Source: Aotearoamyces nothofagi | Taxonomy: Eukaryota > Ascomycota > Leotiomycetes > Leotiales > Tympanidaceae | Direction of reading: 5' to 3' | Assembly (NCBI GenBank): GCA_015345905.1 | Contig: JADDTR010000015.1 | Location: 434,001 to 498,000, forward strand | DNA length: 64,000 nt | In this document: piece after piece, positions 22,611-34,218 of the stretch | How the letters are laid out: every line of letters begins with the position of its first letter | Numbering within the stretch: the first letter of the stretch is position 1 | Position numbers and translations under genes: made by a program | Notes under the pieces: generated by a model | Told to the model about the DNA's origin: nothing | The model's database searches: none | The model's input: the letters and a program-made list of their open reading frames with translations, nothing else

Positions 22611-23402
22611 AATAACAGTGAGCCAGACCTGCCAGACATGCCAGGTATGCCCGTACAGTACTGTACTTACTTACAGTACAGTACGCACGCCCAGTGCCCG
22701 CGAAGGGGCCCTCATTACGGCTATTGCTGGCTCAGGCGGCGACACAGCAGGGCAGCCAGTGACGGCGCGCTGCTAGGCCCCTCTGAGACACTCGAGTCAC
22801 CCAATGGCCAAATGCCAGATGCCAGATGCCAGATGCCAGATGTCTCCATGGGAATCAGGCCTGGCTTTGGCTCCAGGTGGCCCCGCCCAGTAAGAGTAGT
22901 CCTGCTGGATCCGCTAGCAGCAGGAGTAGTGCTGGGAGTACGGTAGTACGGTAGGTAGTCAACACTCGCAGCGTCATCGATATCCACATTCCGCATTCCA
23001 TTGTCGTCTCTCTTCTGCCGTGCCTGAGGGGTGGTTCTGTGCTGCTTCACTGCTTCACTGCTTCACTGCTTCAGTGCTTCAGTGCTTCTGTGGCTCCGTG
23101 CCTTCCTGTGACCCCGAAGCGTGTGTCGTCGAGTCTTCCATTGCCGACGGCGACTCGCCGAGGCTACACGGTATTCGACTGCGCCGGCTGCGTCTGGGCA
23201 ATCATGCCACTGCTGCTGTAAGTACTGTAACGTTCTGCCTCGTGGGCTCATCGTGATCAATGCGTAATCTTGGCTTCGTGTGTCCCCGATCCTCCGTCGT
23301 CATTGGCTGGCGACGAGGATTCCAGGGCTGGCAGCCCACTTGATCCCATCTCGGTCATTCCATCTCCTACAGAACCTTCGGCGAGAGAGGTACAGTACAG
23401 TA

Positions 23403-23504
23403 CTGTACGAGGTCCAAGGTGCCCTACAGTGCGTTGACGCAGTTGCCAATACTCGCCCACTAACTGCATCAACTCCACTGTAGGGCACCTTGGATCTCGT
23501 ACAG
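23403..23504. repeat. Long near-perfect inverted repeat (hairpin)
   Basis: The arms at 23403-23444 and 23462-23504 are reverse complements over about 42 nt, with two substitutions and a small indel, and the loop is 17 nt (23445-23461). One mismatch would be a G-U wobble in plus-strand RNA. The loop sequence itself has another inverted copy just outside the right arm (about 23514-23530, AGTGGGCGAGTATT). No transposase-like frame is adjacent. Confidence 0.9.
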
Positions 23505-24936
23505 GAGTGGCCCGAGTGGGCGAGTATTTGCAGCTCTCGCAGGGAGTCGGCAGGGAGTCTAGGGAGTGGGACGACGAGCAGTACGCTGCAGAGCGGAGCA
23601 CGGAGGACGGGGAGGACGGGAGATGAGCTCGCACGCCCGCCAAACCTGCCACTCTGCTCTGCCTCTCTGCCACCCCACCGCCTTCTGCCATCCTACAGCA
23701 CAGTATACAGCATACAGTATATAGTATACACGGTACCTCTTTTCCGCACGGAGGCCGCAGCAGACCAGGGGCCAGCGACTGGAGGAGGCTGTGCACCGAG
23801 TCAAGCCAGATCCCTGCAGCCACGACGCTGTGTACGGACTGTAGTGTCTTGTAGTGTCTTGTACTTACTGTCCTGTACTTAACTGTCCTGTACTTACTGT
23901 CCTGTACTTACTGTTTGTACTATCAATGGTGGGCTGTCAATGCTGGACTGCCAATGCTGGACTGCCAATGCTGGACTGTCCCGTAGATACCGTAGACACG
24001 CAGCCACCGGCTCGACTCTACTCTTCTCTCTTCCTCTCGCGGCTGTCGATGCCCCCGACGCTCCTTGCGGCCTGGCAGGCATGGCAGCAGAGCGTGCAGA
24101 TGGCCACAGATGATGGCCACAGATGATGGCCACAGATACCGTGGACCGGCGCCCAACCAGCAGTCGTCGTCTGTCTGTCTCGCCCTGCATCAGTTCGAAA
24201 GTGAGGCTGTCCCGGCCGCATCGACAGCCCTGTGTTTTCCATAGAGTAAGCAGGGCCGTCTGCCTGTCTGTCATCTATGCGCCATGCTCCATGCTCCATG
24301 CTCCATGCTCCATCCTCCATGCTCCATGCTGGAGACGGTGGTTGGCTTGCGCATGACATTGGGATTGGCATGCTGGCCCGTACAGCAGTAGCACTGTATG
24401 TACAGTAGTACAGCACCACATCCGCGCGCGCATGTGTTGCACGGGCCAAGAGGAGATGACTGCGGTCGAACGAAGACGATACGGCGCCCGTTCCAGCACC
24501 AGCGCCGTCGCAGGGGGGAGGGGAGGGGAGTGGAGCAGAGCAGAGCAGAGCAGAGCAGAGCAGGAAGGGAAGGGAAAAGAAACGAAGCGGGAATACGGGG
24601 GCCACTCGCTCAGCACGCGACGCAGCCTACAGGCTACAGCCAGCCACGGGCCTCGTCGCCGAATGGGAGCAGCGCGCCGTAGGGGACCCCAACGCCGGCG
24701 GTGCCTGCGTGGCTACGGTGGCCACGGTGGCTACGGCAGAGTCTAAAACTACGGGAGAGTCTAAAAGCTAATTTTCTTTCTAGCGTCTTCGAAACGCTAG
24801 GCTGGAGCGCTGGGAGGGCGGGATAATGGATGGACTGGGCATCCCTTGGGCGCTGGAGCCTGTCGCTGGAGCCTGTCGCTGGAGCCTGTAGCCGGAGTAG
24901 CCTAGGGGTGCAGTAGCAGGAGCGTAAGCTGCTGTA

Positions 24937-24996
24937 CGGTACTGTACTGAACGGTACTGTACTGAACGGTACTGTACTGAACGGTACTGTACTGGA
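24937..24996. repeat. 15-bp tandem repeat, four copies
   Basis: Unit GGTACTGTACTGAAC repeated about four times, nearly identical, so recently amplified. Just upstream (about 24853-24893) a separate 12-15-bp unit (CTGGAGCCTGTCG) is repeated three times. Confidence 0.85.
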
Positions 24997-26800
24997 CATT
25001 GTCTAGCGGCCCTAGGTACTGTAGGTAGGGTACCTAAGGTAGGTACAGTCCACCGGCCTGGCAGCAGCAGCAATATGGATCAGCGCCCTCCTGCCTCTCC
25101 AGCGCAACTAAACTGCGCTGGATCACCGCTGGATCGTCCGCTGGATCATCGCTGGGAAATTGCAGCCTGCCACCCACTCCTGCCACCACGCCTGCCACTC
25201 CCGCCACTCACCAGAAAACCCGCCTGCCTTCTCGCTGAGAACTGCCCTGATACTCGTACACCCGCCTACCCGTCACGCGCACCCCTCCCCCTGCCCTGCC
25301 CCTCCCGTCACCAGCGCACACTGGCGGGCAGGGCAATGTGGCCGTCACCCACCGTCCGTCCATCACGCACGCCTCGAACGGTGGGTGCATGGCATCGCCC
25401 CCCCGACGCGGGAACCACCAGTGCCTGCGACGGAGGAGGGAGTGGCCATGACAGCTTGGCAGCCGCCAGAGAGCTTATTCGATATTCGATTCTACCGCCG
25501 CGCGCCGCACTGTTCGTATTCTTCGTATCGCATCGCATACATACTTTGTGGCCCTGTGCCATCATCCATCATCCATCATCCATCCTCCCCTCCTCTTCGA
25601 TCTCCGTCTCCTCGTCAGATCCGTCTACCCACCCCATCCGTCCACCTCCAAAACCCGCTGCGGCTCCGTCTCGCCCGGCTGTTCCGCGCTGGCTCCTTCG
25701 ACCGGCTGTCCAGCTCCCTACTAAGGCGGGAGGGAGATGACGAGCCGCCAAAAGCATCCTCCAAGTCCGAAACGGCGCGCAGCTATGGGCAGTAGGTACA
25801 TACAGTAGGCAGGCAGGCGGTCCGGTACGTGCTGGTCGCTCGCTCCTCGCACACCGCCCTGGCTGACGTGTAATTTCTCGCCGCCGGTCACTGTCGACGC
25901 CTGCCCTGGGTGCCAGATGCCGATGCTACTGTTCACTCTACTGAGTAGAGTCCTGTACTACTGTATACTTGCTGTGCTTCCTGCAGCCGCCAACAGCCCT
26001 TCACAGCCTCGTCGGCCGGCTCGCGAGCTACGCCGGGTCGAGAGGACAATGCGAAGCGAACTCACAGCCGTGCAAGCAGATCTAGTGATCGAGAGGCTGC
26101 CGCCACAGAAACGAGCCCGGCTGCCACTGCGGTTGTCCCTGCCACGGTGGTTGTCGCCGTCGTCGTCCCTGCAACAGGAAATCCAGAACAGGACGCAGAA
26201 CGTGTTGGGCGGAATCAGCACCGCAGCACCGCAGCAGGGCGGCGAGCGACGCAACTCTATTCTCCACCTCGCAGACAACACCGCCGCCGAGTATGCGCAT
26301 CCCTTGTGGCTTTCCACCGCTCCGTCGCGACGCCAGCTTGTTCTCCTTCTTCATGCTCTCGCGTGCCTCGCATGAATCATCCATCAACTAGCATTACGAG
26401 TCCTGGAATGTGGGAAATGTCAGGCATTGCAGGGCAAAACTCTATGTCGCCTGCTTTTAACGCCTCGGAGGCTCAAACCCCTTATCGCCCTGAAACTCAC
26501 CGCCATGCCGTCTTGATCTGATCCAGCCGTCCTCGCTTGCCCCTCGCTCTCTCCATCTCCCTCGGATTGATTGCTGCTGGACTGTATCTGTATCTGTATC
26601 TGTAGACTTGCACGCTACCCTATCCTATCTATCCTCCCTGCCTCCCTGCCTTCTGACGACGACGACGACGATCAGAAACTCCTCCGGAAAAAGCACAGAT
26701 CCCTTATCCAGCCACTCATAGCTACCGTATAATAGAATTCTCATATCCCACTGCTATCCGAGATCCTTATCCGTCGTATCGTCCGTCTCTCTGCCCCAGC

Positions 26801-29800
26801 ACCACTGCATTGCAGCCAGTAGTTACAGTAGTCGTCTTGTCTGCATCAGCATCATCCATTGCCTGCACCCGATGTCTGCTCCCTGCTGCCGCTTCGCTGC
26901 AAGCACGCCTATTCTCCACTGCCGCGCACCAGTTGTCGCAGCTGGTTGATCCGGGCCGTAAATGGACATACAAGTATATCCACGCACGCATATGCCCAAT
27001 ACGCAGGCCCGGTATCATATCACATCACATCATATCCTACGCACCAGCAGGAAAAAGGTCCAGAAAGGGGCTTTCTCGGTTTTCACCGGCGCCAACATCT
27101 CGGGGACCAACTGCACCTCCCGGCCCTCCTCCCCTCCAGCGAACCCGTCGACGGCTATCCCGCTGGCAACTGGCTCGCTCTCGATTTGTGAGATGTGACA
27201 TCTCAAACCCACCAACCCTCCCTCTTCCACCCACAACCCTTTTCCGCAGCCCCAATCCACCAAAACCCAACTGGTCTTCACGCCGCCCACTGCCTGTGCT
27301 CACAGTGCCATACTACCCTGGGTTTTTTTAACACATCACGCATACAAATGCACCGTGGCATCGCAGGGCCTCTGCGACTCCAATAGCCCGTTACACACGT
27401 GGCAGGCTGACTTGCAGGCTGCATAGGCGACTAGCATGTGACAGGCTGTCCTGCTCCATACATTCCATTCATTCCGTCTCGTCTCTCTCTCTCTCTCTCC
27501 TGCAGCATCTCCTTGTACACTTCACTATGTACTTCCGTACAATCTGACTTGTCGTCCGTCTCGCTCTGCCTCTCCATCTCTATATCCTCCGCCCCCGCAT
27601 GCTCTGTCGTGGAGTACATATGTAATGCACACGCACGCATACAGAAGCAGAGACAAAAAGCAAATATACAGCCACAGGCAGGGTCACCGACCTCTCCTCT
27701 CTCTGCTTTTTTTCATTTCTCTTTTTTTCTTTTTCCCTCTTGCATATACGTACCGTACATACATACATAACATACGTCCATTGCATGCAAACCTCTCCCT
27801 CCCCCCCGAAACCAGGTCTCAGGGCAAATAAACCCCTCTCACAAAAAGTCCCCTTTGCGTACTGCACTGTAACATACCTGCACCTACGCAGCCACCCTGC
27901 ATCATTATCATTCCGGAACCGTGCCTCGAAAGACCACATGACGCCCCTCCTCCCTCTCACTCGCCTCTGCCGTACCGTATATCCGAGACTCGCTCAATAC
28001 GTCCCATCTATATTCTACTCTATCAAGTCGCACGCGCTCGTCTCGGCTCTGTCAACACCACTTCACTTCACACCACATCGCATCGCAGCACGAAAGCATA
28101 AAGAAGCAAAGAAAAACAAAAACACCCCAGCCGCTTGCAGTCTCGTCGAAACCTCGTACCCAACAGTCCCAGTCCGTCCCAAGTCTAATCCCTTCAACTT
28201 CCGTCCAGAACCAGTCTCTCTCCTCCATCTCCACTTTCCCACTTTCCCACTCCCTATCTCTGATCTATAGACGCCCTCGTTCTCTGAAGCGCACACACAC
28301 ACCCCCCGGAACCCCAATCTCGAGCGTCGTGGAGGCTCACGCCCGCATGCGAGAGGGCCGCAAGCAGCCATCCCTTCCAGCTCCCGTGATCCAGAACACG
28401 CTTTCCGCTAGACATGAGCGCTCGGGCCATCCTGCACGCAATGCATACACGTGTCAAGTACTGTGAGCATCAGCGCCTAAGGCATGGCATGGCTTAGCTA
28501 AATGACTTCACTATACGCGTATGGCAAAAGCAACAAACAAGAAAATATGCGCGTTCTGCAAATATACTTCCTTCTATTCTATTCTAGTTGGAGTAGTGCT
28601 AGTGCTATCTTTGTTTAGGGATCAACCAGACTCCACCGAGGCGTCAAGGAGATTTTCCGATTTCGAATCTCGATCCTGCATGCATGTAGGGTCAAACCGA
28701 TGCACCCGAGGGAGGAGACGAGGCAAGGAGGGCCAAACGTCACCGCGAGATTTGTCGCACAGTAAGCTACAGACCGGACGCAATACCGAGCACTAACGCT
28801 GGCATGGGGCGAGGTTGTTTCTATTCCAGAACACAAAATATTCGCGTCATATCCGATGACAGCCGTGCGATAGCGTCGGAGGGGGGGGTGGTTATTTTCG
28901 TCTCGATCTGAGTGGGCCGAGGGGCGGTGGCAGTGAGGCGTTGACGACGCGTCAGTCCCGTGACACCGTGAGTCACCACCCGCCGGTACTCCCGTCGCGT
29001 CTGGCGAAAGACGCGCGTGTTAAAAGGGGCAAAGGAGTGTGACCGCGATGCGTAGTCATCCTCAAAAAATGATTTCCATGACGCATCCAGATACACCGTT
29101 TCATGTCCAAAGTGACCGATCCCACGTGAGCTGCGACGGGATCAAATAGGGGGCGCAAGTTAACGCAAGGACTTTTTTTCCTTCTTCCTTTAAAGAATAA
29201 AGGTGCCGGGTTCACCTTCTAAAAGTGTCCATCGAGCGAACACGTATGCGAGCGATAATAGTTCCGATTTCAAATCTCATGATGAAACCTGCCAGGGAGA
29301 AATTCCGTATACACGGACTCGGGATAGCTACGGTGGGTTCCTCGAGGAGCCCCTCTGCACGGCGTATCCATCAAGGTAGGTGGGTAGGTCGATAGACAAC
29401 TGAATATGAGCGGATCATCGGCCATTCTCTGGAGAGTCGATAGCCTGTGCTAGAACTGGACCGGTTCATGAGCCCATTCTCTCGATATTCGACGCCGTAG
29501 AAGTCGATAACCCATGGTTATCCGAGAGAGCCAAGGATGGCCTTTTGATTCCAGTCCGAAATCGACATCCTCAACTTGATGACACCTTAATCTCCTCCCT
29601 TACCTTGTGGTATCGGTTTTTCATAATCTGCACGTTCGAGTCCGTCATCAGATCTTTTCGCCGAGTGACTGAATGTCGTACTATCGATCATTGGCCTACA
29701 GTGGACGGGTAATATGTTTCTTGGTGTCTCTGATCAAGGCCAGGGGAAACTCTCCTGCCTTCGTTCGTGGCCCAATATCTTCTCAAAGTCTCTCGAACCA

Positions 29801-29994
29801 TAGTCCATCTCAAACGACCAAATGGTTCCAACGAGGCCTCCGTGTGACTTTATTAGAGCTCCTAGTGTATGCTGTGCTGTCGTCAAGACCGGCCATGGAG
29901 AATTTATCTCTGGGAGTTTCGCGCCTTGGTCCCCAGATCAATATCTTCAAGATGGCACTCGAATCACAGGTAAAGTCAAGCGGTGAAAATCCTT
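26801..29994. other. Gene-poor spacer between repeat region and PCI-domain gene
   Basis: Moderately GC-rich up to about 28.5 kb, with short CT runs (about 27484-27502), then more ordinary sequence. No exon chain with domain-like content was found on either strand. The open frame at 29673-30020 overlaps the 3' end of the minus-strand gene and is not called. Confidence 0.45.
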
Positions 29995-30986
29995 TCAGCG
30001 GCCTTTGGGTCTCCGTATAACCACATTCTTGCCTTGGAGCTCCCAACCGACATGCTGCTCTGTCACCAAGACTGTCCATGAAGAATTTGTGACACTCTCC
30101 AGAAATCTCAAGTCAACACTGAGATACGTTCGTCCAAGACACTTCAACGCATGAACCCGCATTCCTTCCTCAGCGAATTCCATCAGCTTCGCTTTGTGCC
30201 CATCAACACTCTTCTTTACTCGCCAGAACATATGGTAATTGTCGTGAACCATAGCACTGAGTACCGCAATTACCTTCAAGTCCTTCAAAGAATACTGACA
30301 CCGCACTGCATGTGCTTGGGCTAAGTCCTGCTGCCGACATGCGAGGTCCAGGACAAGATATCCAACGAATTCCTGAAGCTCGAGTTTCGAGAGAGGTTGG
30401 AGTCTGTGCATATTTTTCAGGAGGTGTAGCAATGCTGGGTGGTATGATTCCATATGTTTGACCAATATTGAGAGTCTGATGCAGAACATGTAGGCTTGAA
30501 TTGAGAAGTCGTCAACCCTCTTCGAGGCTACAATACCCTCTCGTAGTTTGCGCATTGCCATTATGAGTACTGGCAGATCCTTAGAGCCTTGTATATCGTT
30601 GCCTTTGTCGAGACTTTCCACTGACTTGCTTGACAATGTAGCTGCCGTGGGCTGCTTAGCGAGGGGTTCGCTCTTTCCATCCCCACCCACTGCTTGCAAT
30701 TTGAGAGCTGCAAAGCGTTGTAGAAGTTCATCGCCGCGACCAGCATTGGAACAGAAGGTCATATAGCGATCCACAATCTTGGTGTAATAGCGTTCTTGCA
30801 TCTTGAAGTCGAGTAATCTGTCGCATTATCAGAGATGTGGATGGTAGCGACGCGTCAATAAGGCTGTGATGGGGCATACCTGTTATCGCCTTTAGATGGC
30901 AAACCCAGGCTTTCAAGAGGGTCGAGATTCACTGGCTTGAGCCTGCTCCATGCTCCAGAAGGCGTTCGCCCACCGCGGGCAGCCAT
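29995..30986 (-). CDS. PCI-like SAC3/GANP/CSN8-PSMD8-eIF3K family protein
   Basis: Exon 1 (30986-30880) and exon 2 (30817-29995) are joined by a GTATGC...GCGACAG intron, 309 aa. The start MAARGGRTPSGAWSRLKPVN is basic and typical of fungal members. RLLDFKMQERYYTKIVDRYM, ELQEFVGYLVLD and LGRTYLSVDLRFLE match the conserved helical pattern of the SAC3/GANP/Nin1/eIF3-p25-like family. This family is related to COP9 signalosome, proteasome lid and eIF3 scaffold subunits. Proteins of this fold act as helical scaffolds in multi-subunit complexes; which complex this one joins cannot be told. It is head-to-head with the PAQR gene, with 326 bp between starts. Confidence 0.8.
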
Positions 30987-31312
30987 TTGATTGTCTTGGG
31001 AGGATGGAAGTTGACGACTTTGTATTGGCAAGGCGCAGACGAGTTTAAGATCAGGCTGAGGTTCGGTTCAGCTCGTGTCGCTGCTCATTGGCTGATTTAG
31101 CACCTCCCCTAACGGCTCCCGCTTCCTCGGCCCCGCCAATATTCCCCAACGAAAAGCATAAAACGCCCAAAGAACGTATAGAGCTTACTTTCTTGTTTAA
31201 ACCGAGATTTTACGGATACAACCACTTATAAATTCTTAAATCCAGGATTAGTACATATAGCTTGTTAGGTCTTGATTTCCACAGAGCAATCGCCTACAAG
31301 CCGTCCCACACA
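30987..31312. promoter_or_regulatory. Bidirectional promoter (PCI gene / PAQR gene)
   Basis: A 326-bp gap between divergent start codons. The left half is GC-richer and the right half AT-richer. No specific element recognised. Confidence 0.5.
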
Positions 31313-32336
31313 ATGTCGGTTCGACAGCGGCGACCCTCAGTCTCGGAGATCGTGGTAGAAAAGGTCAATAACGTCGAGAAGTCTGTGAAGAATGCGCTCC
31401 TACTGCTATGGGATGATCTGCCATCATGGCAGCAAGATAACCAATTTATTCGTTCCGGATACCGGCCTGCATCTGGAAGCTTCAAAAAGAGCTTTGCAAG
31501 TCTCTCCTATTTGCACAACGAGTCTGTAAATATCTGGAGTCATTTGATTCCTTCTGTTATTTTCTCTATCATAGGGGTTGTCCTGTATACCGTCATCAAA
31601 CCACGGTATGCTTCTGCTACACCCGGAGATGTATTGGCTTTTGGATGTTTCTTCGCCGGTGCTGCGTTGTGTTTGGGTATGTCAGCTACATACCATACTG
31701 TTTCCAATCATTCCCATACGGTGGCAAGATTCGGAAACAAATTGGATTACGTTGGAATCGTTTTCTTGATAACTGGGAGTTTCATTCCCAGTGTTTTCTA
31801 TGGATTCTATTGTCATCCACATCATCAGGGGACTTATTGGACGATGGTAAACTCACCCAGATCCTGTCATCGAGAAATTCTTGCTGATCGTTGAAAAGAT
31901 ATGTTCTCTCGGACTAGGTTGTGCTACAGTTTCTATTTTTGATAGATTCAGGACTCCAGCATGGCGGCCATATCGAGCTGCCATGTTTGTTGCGATGGGA
32001 CTCTCTGCTGTCTTTCCGGTATTGCATGGCGTAGAATTGTATGGCGTGCAAGATATGCGAGATCGGATCGGCCTGACATGGCTCCTTCTCCAAGGATTTC
32101 TTTACATACTTGGAGCTGGTCTCTATGCAGTGAGTACTATTCAAGCAAAATAAAGAACTGCGAACTAACCACCGTAGGCACGTTGGCCAGAGAGGTCCGC
32201 ACCCGGGTCCTTCGATATCTGGGGAAGTAGTCACCAGATTTTTCATGTCCTGGTGGTCCTAGCAGCTGCGTCGCACTTATATGGTCTTATTGTTGCGTTC
32301 GATTATCATCATGGCACGCTAGGAGTAAAGTGCTAG
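31313..32336 (+). CDS. PAQR / adiponectin receptor-haemolysin III family membrane protein (Izh-like)
   Basis: Exons 31313-31846, 31899-32129 and 32178-32336, 307 aa. All introns are phase 0, with GTAAAC and GTGAGT donors. Seven predicted membrane segments follow a cytosolic N-terminus. Family signatures are present: FIRSGYRP, LSYLHNESVNIWSHLIP, SATYHT with the metal-binding His, LDYVGI, and the C-terminal HQIFHVLVVLAAASHL with two His. These residues coordinate a zinc ion in the PAQR fold, linked to ceramidase-like activity. Yeast Izh proteins are membrane proteins linked to zinc and sterol homeostasis. The annotated start is the ATG with good context (CACAATGTC); a non-ATG open frame extends further upstream. 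Confidence 0.92.
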
Positions 32337-32780
32337 AAAATGTTAGAGAATCCTTAGAGTATAGTTATTACGAGATCAAGAGACTCAGCCTAGGAGGCCG
32401 ATGATACTATCGTTGTTCGGTGGCGTTTTCAGAGCTGGGGAGCCAATTGATGGTATTTCTACTGGGTGAATTTTCTGTCAGAAAGGTACCTATGTAAGTA
32501 GACTTATCCCACTTGATGTTCTTTACAGAACATGTGGTGGCAGCGAACTGCTGAGCAGCGGCAACACTCCAGACGATGTGTCGAAACACAACAGCAGCGG
32601 CGTACGCACCACGGGTGACAAGAATTTGAACGACAAACCCAATATCAACTACCCCATCACAGCGAGATCCCCCGGAAACTTTTGTCTTACCTTGTCTCAT
32701 TTTCAAAGCTTTCGTCTGAAAAGCTGTCGTCAGCAACCAATGGGTCGACAATGCTATTATGAAAGGAGATGTAAATAGTA
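32337..32780. other. Spacer leading into AT-rich block
   Basis: A 114-codon minus-strand open frame (32407-32751) shows no motif and is not called. Confidence 0.4.
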
Positions 32781-33091
32781 TAATACTGCTAGATCTTAGA
32801 TATATTAGAGATAGAGTATAAATATAGAGTTATGACAAGGTAGCAGGACCTTTCAGTACAATTGAACAAAATTTCTCACCAATTACTGACAGGTGCTTTT
32901 TATTTACTTATAGAGGTTAGACAGTATAATAATTGAATAGAATAGAATAGAATAATAACTACTATACTTATTTCTAGATTGGCTAAACTAGACTATAAAT
33001 AAACAGTCCAGATTAAACCAGACTATAAAAAGCAGTCTAGTTCAGTCTTTGAATACTTTGATTTTTAAACAGTCTATATTATAGTCCTTGA

Positions 33092-33181
33092 AACTAGACT
33101 ATAAATAAATAGTCTAGACTGAACTAGACTATAGATAAATAGTCTAGACTGAACTAGACTGTTTAGAAATAGTCTAGTTAA
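33092..33181. repeat. 30-bp palindromic minisatellite, three copies
   Basis: Unit of 30 nt repeated three times. Each contains CTAGACTAT, a 6-nt spacer and ATAGTCTAG, a perfect 9-bp stem in the first copy (33094-33117). Degenerate copies extend left to about 32985, and further AGTCTAG-type pieces occur at about 35190-35345 within the same AT-rich block. Confidence 0.82.
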
Positions 33182-33452
33182 ATTCTAGAGATTTTAGAAA
33201 TATTTGACCTATATTAAAGAAAGAGATTAACTCAAATATAAAGTCTATAAAATAGAGCTACAAAGTAAATAATATCTCTAGAATTATATAAAGAATATCT
33301 ATAGAATAGTTTCTTAATCTTTTAATACTTTATACAAAATATAATCAATAGTGTACGTACGATACGCCGCTAACGATGAAACGTCCTCCTCTCTAGCGTC
33401 GCTCAACAAAACATTTCTTGATTCCAATCTACTCGAATCTATACAAATCGAT

Positions 33453-33686
33453 ATGTGTGAAATCCAGGTTACAACGTATACCAGATGTCGCCGCACCCCT
33501 CCACACCTAGTAAGGGGTGACTATCTACGGTGTACAATAGCGCGTGCCCGCCCGAACCAACAAGTCTGTATGCCTACAAGTGGGCAGCTCAGGGATTTAC
33601 CTCTATCTCTTGATGTTCAAGATACGAACGTAGCCGGAGAATGGCCTATTTGCAAAGGACGGACGCCATCCAATTCCTCAGATTAA
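33453..33686 (+). CDS. Candidate small cysteine-containing protein (uncertain)
   Basis: A 77-aa open frame starting MCEIQVTTYTRC. Cys residues recur (Cys at 2, 12, ~27, ~39 and near the end in WPICKG). Many fungi encode small proteins with an MCxxxxxxYxxC start, so this may be a real gene or a remnant of one. No signal peptide is apparent. It lies in the island within the AT-rich block. I cannot assign a function, and chance is a serious alternative. Confidence 0.25.
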   Translation: MCEIQVTTYTRCRRTPPHLVRGDYLRCTIARARPNQQVCMPTSGQLRDLPLSLDVQDTNVAGEWPICKGRTPSNSSD

Positions 33687-33783
33687 GATCGGTTGGTGCC
33701 CGCCCCAATTGATTCTTTCGCAGCGCTCGCGAGCAACTTGGCATGCAGTACTGTTAAGCATTTTGAATACACTAATTTATTAC

Positions 33784-34218
33784 TTAGTCTGAACTTTTTG
33801 CAAGAGATATAGGTACATACAATTCGTCCTCCTTTTTTACTTCGAAAACTTCGTATACTATCTTACTGTTATTGATAGTTGGGTGTGATTTGCAGTGGAT
33901 ATCCAGAACGATATACATCTTGGAAGATTCGTTGGGGGCCATTAAATGAGAGTAGAAATCGTTATTTAGTGGCTCAGGGCCGTATGATGCGAAGAATTGT
34001 TTATTTATAGCCGCTTCCTCAAGCTCGTGTTGAACGTGAAAACGAAGAACAACTCGTTTCGGGTCATTGAACTCCATTTTAACGATGTGGCCTTGGAGCT
34101 GTGTCTTCACTCCAACACAAAATTTGTGTACAGCTAGTTTAGATGCAGTGTAGATCCGGTAGTCTGCTATGCCAAGGACGGTGACAAGTTCGATGATGAT
34201 GGTGTGGAAGGTGTCAAC
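33784..34218 (-). pseudogene. Possible remnant of a BTB/POZ-domain protein
   Basis: An open minus-strand stretch of about 144 codons without a clear ATG at its left. The translated piece TVLGIADYRIYTASKLAVHKF resembles the end of fungal BTB domains (pattern VYxLADKYxxxxLKxLAxxKF), followed by ~90 residues with no known motif. The N-terminal half of a BTB domain is missing; the frame is closed by a stop at about 34219 and the flanks become AT-rich. I read it as a leftover C-terminal part stranded in the island. Similarity was judged by eye only. Confidence 0.35.

Larger units (their letters stand above)
19991..26800. repeat. Repeat-saturated GC-rich region upstream of the Ran1-like kinase
   Basis: Nearly 7 kb without a convincing gene. 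It carries many unrelated short tandem arrays: TAG/GGT triplets (20185-20217), GAG triplets (about 20268-20305), GGGCA repeats (20536-20576), (GT)n (about 20679-20702), GTATACAG arrays, GGGCGA units (21252-21293), CCTCCGC units (about 21729-21766), GCAGGCA units (about 22196-22231), CACAGCCAGG units (about 22383-22436), AGATGCC units (about 22808-22841), CTTCACTG units (about 23043-23093), CCATGCT units (about 24280-24332), GCAGA units (about 24534-24563) and more. Long open frames are frequent but are by-products of repeats lacking stops. The proximal part should contain the kinase promoter and leader. Confidence 0.7.

Noticed and set aside
25075-25795. Two overlapping frames of 211-221 codons
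   Set aside because: Pro/Ser/Arg-rich low complexity in two phases at once; typical of GC-rich non-coding DNA.
28655-28690. TTTCGAATCTCGATCC resembling a tRNA T-arm
   Set aside because: No matching A box, anticodon stem or acceptor stem around it.
29673-30020. 115-codon plus-strand open frame
   Set aside because: Antisense to the end of the PCI-like gene, with no domain signal.
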